A stretch of DNA of 64,000 nucleotides from positions 27,670,312-27,734,311 of the forward strand of contig NC_086352.1 of the NCBI RefSeq assembly GCF_036324505.1. Reading direction: 5' to 3'. The DNA comes from Eleginops maclovinus. Taxonomy: Eukaryota; Chordata; Actinopteri; Perciformes; Eleginopidae. Below are positions 60,504-64,000 of the stretch, piece by piece. Both the position numbers and the translations under genes were made by a program. The notes below the pieces were generated by a model that saw only the letters and a program-made list of their open reading frames with translations, had not been told where the DNA came from and made no database searches. Numbering within the stretch: position 1 is the stretch's first letter; every line of letters begins with the position of its first letter.

Positions 60504-63500
60504 GTGAGGGATTGTCACACCCATACGTAAAGTAATATCTAGCATGGAGTTCATGTTGTCATGTTATTTTCTATACTCTTCAACAGAAGTGGAAGAAGTA
60601 CTATCATCTTATACTAAAGTAATAGTAGTCATAATACCACAGTGTAGAAATACTATGTTACAAGTAAAAGTCCTGCATACCTTATTATACTTATCTATTA
60701 GGACAAAATCATAAGCATCAAACAATACTTAAGAACCAAAACCAAAACAACTCACTGGGCAGAAAGGGTATTTTTGGGATAATACATTTGATTATATCTC
60801 TGGATTATACACTGAAATAACTGAAACTTTGACTTTAATTAAATGTATTATGTCAACACATTTCACAAAACGTTATTAGCTTACGAAATAATATTGAGTT
60901 AAAATAAAAAATGTTAGGTTCTACTTAATAAAGTTGCTTTACAAACCTAATAAAGTTAGGTGAAATCTGTTGACATAATTCATTTAATTAAAGTCAACGT
61001 TTCAGTGTTCTCAGTATATAGAATTGCATGTGTGTGTTCATCATTGTATTGTCTCAGATTAACCTGCTGCAACAAGTATATGATTTGAAAATTGGTCATT
61101 GCTATTATTCAAATAGGAGATCTCATCTTAAGATCATAAGCGGCTGTATGCTTAGTATTGAGGGGGAGAAATTACTTAAAAATAGCTTAGTAAAAAAATC
61201 TTAAACAGCGTGAAGTAAAGGAAAGAAAACTTAGATGACAATGGGGGGTAAACTAAAAGCAAGCCGGAAGATGAGCTTTTTTGTGTTTCCTTCCAACGAA
61301 GGTCACAGGAGATCTGGATGACTGTACTTGTGATGTGGAGACCATCGATGGCTTTAACAACAACCAGCTCTTCCCCAAACTTCAAACTCTTCTAGAATCC
61401 GACTATTTCAGGTTCTACAAGGTAAGGTGACCTGACTCAAACACGCACACGATCACACACACATATACACAGATTAACCTGTGTGTTGCTTTGTCCTGGG
61501 ACACTCCAGGTGAACCTGAACAAGGCGTGTCCATTCTGGTCATCCAGCAGTCACTGTGGTCTGAAGGACTGCGCTGTGAAGCCCTGCTCTCCTGTGAGTC
61601 CCAGCCTTCTCACTCCCACCTTCTGTAAACAAAACACTCACCTGCGTTTACATTAGATCTACTAATATGTGTGTGTGTGTGTCCACAGAACGAAGTGCCA
61701 GAGGGGATCCGATCACACAACAAGGTGAGTCAGACAGGACTAGCTGTTTGTCTCCATCAACAGAGCAGCCCACAGTAGAAACTGTCCTTTTGGAAAAAGT
61801 AATCATTACAAATATTTGATGAAAGAAACATCTTTTTCATAGTACAGATTAGCAGCCCGACGTTTCCAAATCTTGAAAACTGATTTTGTGGATTCAAAGG
61901 ATAATTACTTTGGGGGGTATTTTAACTATTGCTATCCACACTTTATGGATTTGTTGAAAGATATTCTAACATAATATTAGGAGTATGATAAAAAAAAAAC
62001 GTTTGTAATAATAATATATTATATAATAACTAATGTTGATTAAAATGCTTGTTGGAAAAAAAAGGGTTATAAAATTAATTTAAAAAGTTGGTTATTAAAA
62101 AAACAATTGGGCTGTAATAAATGCTATAGATCTTGGTTTTTTTAAAACATTTATTTGGGATTATGATGAAAAAACAAATTTTTATGAATTTGATTTGGGT
62201 ATTAAATTGAGTAACTAATTAAGGTTACTTCATAAAATTATCTTTGTTTAAGGAGATTGCTGCATCATAACCAAACAGAACACTTTAACACATTAACTTA
62301 TATTTTTTAATGTATAACCATCTATTATTTTTATATTCAGTATTCAGCAGAAGAAAAGGAGCAGCCGGTAAAGTGTGAGCTGGCGGAGAATCTTGGAGCT
62401 GTAGATGTTTCTTTAAGGTGAGTATAGATAATATAAGATCACCATGCAAACCATTAACGTTTCTGTTTCTCTAATATATTATAATAGGAGGTTGAACCGA
62501 CAGACTTGTCTGTTTTAACTTCCAGTAAGGAGACCAGAGAAGCTCTGCTAAACTGGAGCAAACACGACGACGAGGCTGAACGCTTCTGTGTTGTCGATGG
62601 TACGTTTACAACCCATCAGCTGAGCAGACGACTGAATGAACTAATAAAAGCACAAAAACATTTTCGCTTTAATTCAATACACTAAACCCAAGGTCAGAAA
62701 CATGATAATGATAAAATACATGCTTGAAATATAAATGGAAGTAATACCTAAATGTTTTGTAAATCTGAAGATGAAATTGAGTTAATTTTATTAAGAAATG
62801 TTACACATAACTCTTAATGAAAAGCATTTATAACACTAACACATGAACAATAAGTAGAACATGTAGTGAAACACAAATTATTTATTTACATACACTACAT
62901 TTCTCAACATTATTAGTTCATCACAGCGCTACAGAGGTATCTCCTAGTCAGTGTGAAAATCTTCGTCCACCTTTAACTTTAGTACACATTTGATAAAGAG
63001 TAGTAGTGATTAAGAGCAGCCTGTGTGTTGTTGTTTGCCAGACGAGGAGTCTCCGGACTCGCAGTATGTGGACCTGCTGCTGAACCCGGAGCGCTTTACG
63101 GGCTACAGAGGACCTGAGACCTGGCAGATCTGGAACAGCATCTATGAGGAGAACTGCTTCAAGTAAACACTCACACTATATAAAAAATCAGATATGCCGC
63201 ATATTATATATATATACATTGTATGTTTTGATATACATACAAACATAAATTTTGCTACCGGCAAATTTGGGAGTCATTTTTATTTGTATTTCTTCACATA
63301 ATGCTGTGAGCAGCTTCATCTTTTTTTTAATGAGATTTTTGACAACATTTTATGCTATTAAACTCAAGAAAAAAATTAATTAAATAAGTATAATTCTTTA
63401 GAAATGTCCTCTTTTTGGTTTATTTTCCAATATTGTTGACTCCATGCATTGGTTTTGTTTGGTATAACTATAAAATGTATAAAATAACTTAATAAAATAT

Positions 63501-63984
63501 GATGCATTGCATGCAATAGGGTAAAAATGATATTAAATAAGCAGAACGGAATGCTACAGTCAAACAAACATGAATAATAGTAAATGAATGACAAGGAACA
63601 TTTTTCTTGCACAATACTTGTATGTTTTTATACTTGAAGTAAGTACTTTTACACAAGTAAGGCTTTGAATAGAGGACTTTTATTTGCATTGATGGCTAAA
63701 AAGCAAGTGTGAATTTCGTCAAAAACAGCATGATCACCATACTGATGTTCATTTGAAGCCATGTAGACTTCTTCTTAAATACTGGAGTTCATTGTTTTCT
63801 CCCTTTCTCACAGGCCGTATACGATCAAGCGACCGGTAATTCCCAACCTCTTCCATAACCGTCCAGAAAGTGAATGTAAGATCTCCTGACTCTAAAATCA
63901 AACCAAACCTTTACTACACTTGTGTATGACAACGACATTCTGTTTCTCTATTTACAGCAAATACCTTCCATAGCTGGCTGGAAG
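60435..63984 (+). CDS. ero1a: ERO1-like endoplasmic reticulum oxidoreductase alpha, exons 1-9 (3' end outside window)
   Basis: Spliced from nine exons (60435-60503, 61302-61421, 61510-61593, 61689-61724, 62341-62417, 62526-62599, 63042-63162, 63814-63875, 63958-63984); all junctions are GT-AG and in phase, 223 residues so far. The FAD oxidase re-oxidises protein disulfide isomerase in the ER lumen, passing electrons to oxygen. A hydrophobic signal peptide ([15 protein letters not shown]) starts the protein. The shuttle cysteines C79 and C84 in [12 protein letters not shown], the regulatory C89 and the C115 in [11 protein letters not shown] correspond to human C94, C99, C104 and C131. The blocks [14 protein letters not shown] and [13 protein letters not shown] are family hallmarks. 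The catalytic CXXCXXC lies beyond the window. [11 protein letters not shown] resembles the alpha rather than the beta paralogue. Confidence 0.94.
60504..61301 (+). other. ero1a intron 1
   Basis: 798 bp, AT-rich, containing the inverted-repeat element at about 60807-61020. Confidence 0.85.
60807..61020. mobile_element. About 214-bp inverted-repeat MITE in ero1a intron 1
   Basis: The left arm (about 60807-60866) and right arm (60960-61020) are inverted copies: ttgactttaattaaatg and attatgtcaaca occur in one and their reverse complements in the other, with few mismatches over about 60 bp. The interior of about 93 bp contains no ORF. The exact ends and target duplication are unclear; TA-rich flanks are present. 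Confidence 0.7.
61302..61421 (+). CDS. ero1a: ero1a exon 2
   Basis: Acceptor aacgaag, which has a weak pyrimidine tract near the AG, and donor gtaagg. It encodes [20 protein letters not shown] and [20 protein letters not shown]. Confidence 0.95.
61510..61593 (+). CDS. ero1a: ero1a exon 3 (shuttle cysteines)
   Basis: Acceptor cactccag, donor gtgagt. It encodes [14 protein letters not shown], then [14 protein letters not shown] with the outer active-site disulfide pair. Confidence 0.95.
61689..61724 (+). CDS. ero1a: ero1a exon 4 (36 nt)
   Basis: Acceptor gtccacag, donor gtgagt; encodes [12 protein letters not shown]. It is too short to show as an open frame but fits in phase between exons 3 and 5. 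Confidence 0.92.
61725..62340 (+). other. ero1a intron 4
   Basis: 616 bp, strongly AT-rich with many ttatt/aataa runs; nothing else seen. Confidence 0.85.
62341..62417 (+). CDS. ero1a: ero1a exon 5
   Basis: Acceptor atattcag, donor gtgagt. It encodes [25 protein letters not shown] plus two bases, and carries the equivalent of human regulatory C131. Confidence 0.94.
62526..62599 (+). CDS. ero1a: ero1a exon 6
   Basis: Acceptor cttccag, donor gtacgt; encodes (S)[18 protein letters not shown] and RFCVVD plus one base. Confidence 0.94.
62600..63041 (+). other. ero1a intron 6
   Basis: 442 bp, AT-rich; nothing else seen. Confidence 0.85.
63042..63162 (+). CDS. ero1a: ero1a exon 7
   Basis: Acceptor tttgccag, donor gtaaac; encodes (D)[37 protein letters not shown] and CF plus two bases. 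It is the most conserved block of ERO1 in the window. Confidence 0.96.
63163..63813 (+). other. ero1a intron 7
   Basis: 651 bp, AT-rich with a short (AT)n near 63205; nothing else seen. Confidence 0.85.
63814..63875 (+). CDS. ero1a: ero1a exon 8
   Basis: Acceptor tctcacag, donor gtaaga; encodes (K)[18 protein letters not shown] and SE plus one base. This loop diverges from human, as expected for this region. Confidence 0.9.
63958..63984 (+). CDS. ero1a: ero1a exon 9
   Basis: Acceptor atttacag, donor gtgagc; encodes (S)NTFHSWLE plus one base, matching the conserved TFYSWLEGLC-type motif. The gene continues past the window edge. Confidence 0.92.
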
Positions 63985-64000
63985 GTGAGCTGACATTTCA

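Overview
This is animal, almost certainly teleost fish, nuclear DNA. The evidence is spliced genes with GT-AG introns, whose proteins are close to vertebrate families but not identical to the mammalian ones, abundant very long (CA/GT)n microsatellites, and small non-autonomous transposons and LINE/SINE tails of the kind common in fish genomes. There is no operon, CRISPR array or prokaryotic gene. Most long open frames in the window are translations of dinucleotide repeats or of introns.

Three protein-coding genes are supported exon by exon. (1) gch1, + strand, 1009-6832: exons 2-6 of GTP cyclohydrolase I, complete from the codon equal to human residue 115 to the stop; exon 1 lies upstream of the window. 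(2) samd4a (Smaug1), - strand, coding 56734 down to 15037: all 12 coding exons, every junction in phase, 723 residues, with a probable non-coding first exon near 58217-58420 and a probable 3' UTR of about 4 kb ending near 10.9 kb. (3) ero1a, + strand, from 60435 to beyond the right edge: exons 1-9, giving the signal peptide and the first 223 residues.

Layout: 1-8.1 kb gch1; 8.1-10.9 kb convergent spacer; 10.9-58.4 kb samd4a, dominated by a 22.8-kb first coding intron (33643-56538); 58.4-60.4 kb divergent spacer between samd4a and ero1a; 60.4-64 kb ero1a. The tail-to-tail gch1/samd4a pair matches human 14q22. ero1a is on the same human chromosome arm but not adjacent there, so the head-to-head samd4a/ero1a neighbourhood is a rearranged version of an ancestral block.

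The three genes do not form one pathway. gch1 makes the first pterin intermediate (tetrahydrobiopterin and, in fish, pigment pteridines). samd4a is a cytoplasmic mRNA-binding translational repressor. ero1a is an oxidase of the endoplasmic reticulum.

The mobile fraction comprises four inverted-repeat DNA elements (23242-23616, 36322-37047, 48074-48300, about 60807-61020), a 3' LINE fragment (about 21770-22120), a retroposon 3' tail (about 15300-15435) and a tRNA-derived SINE remnant (about 1513-1640). I found no undescribed multi-gene system. The most interesting observations are regulatory: an upstream ORF that may overlap the samd4a start codon, very long sense-strand (UG)n tracts in introns, and paired HIF-type cores before ero1a.
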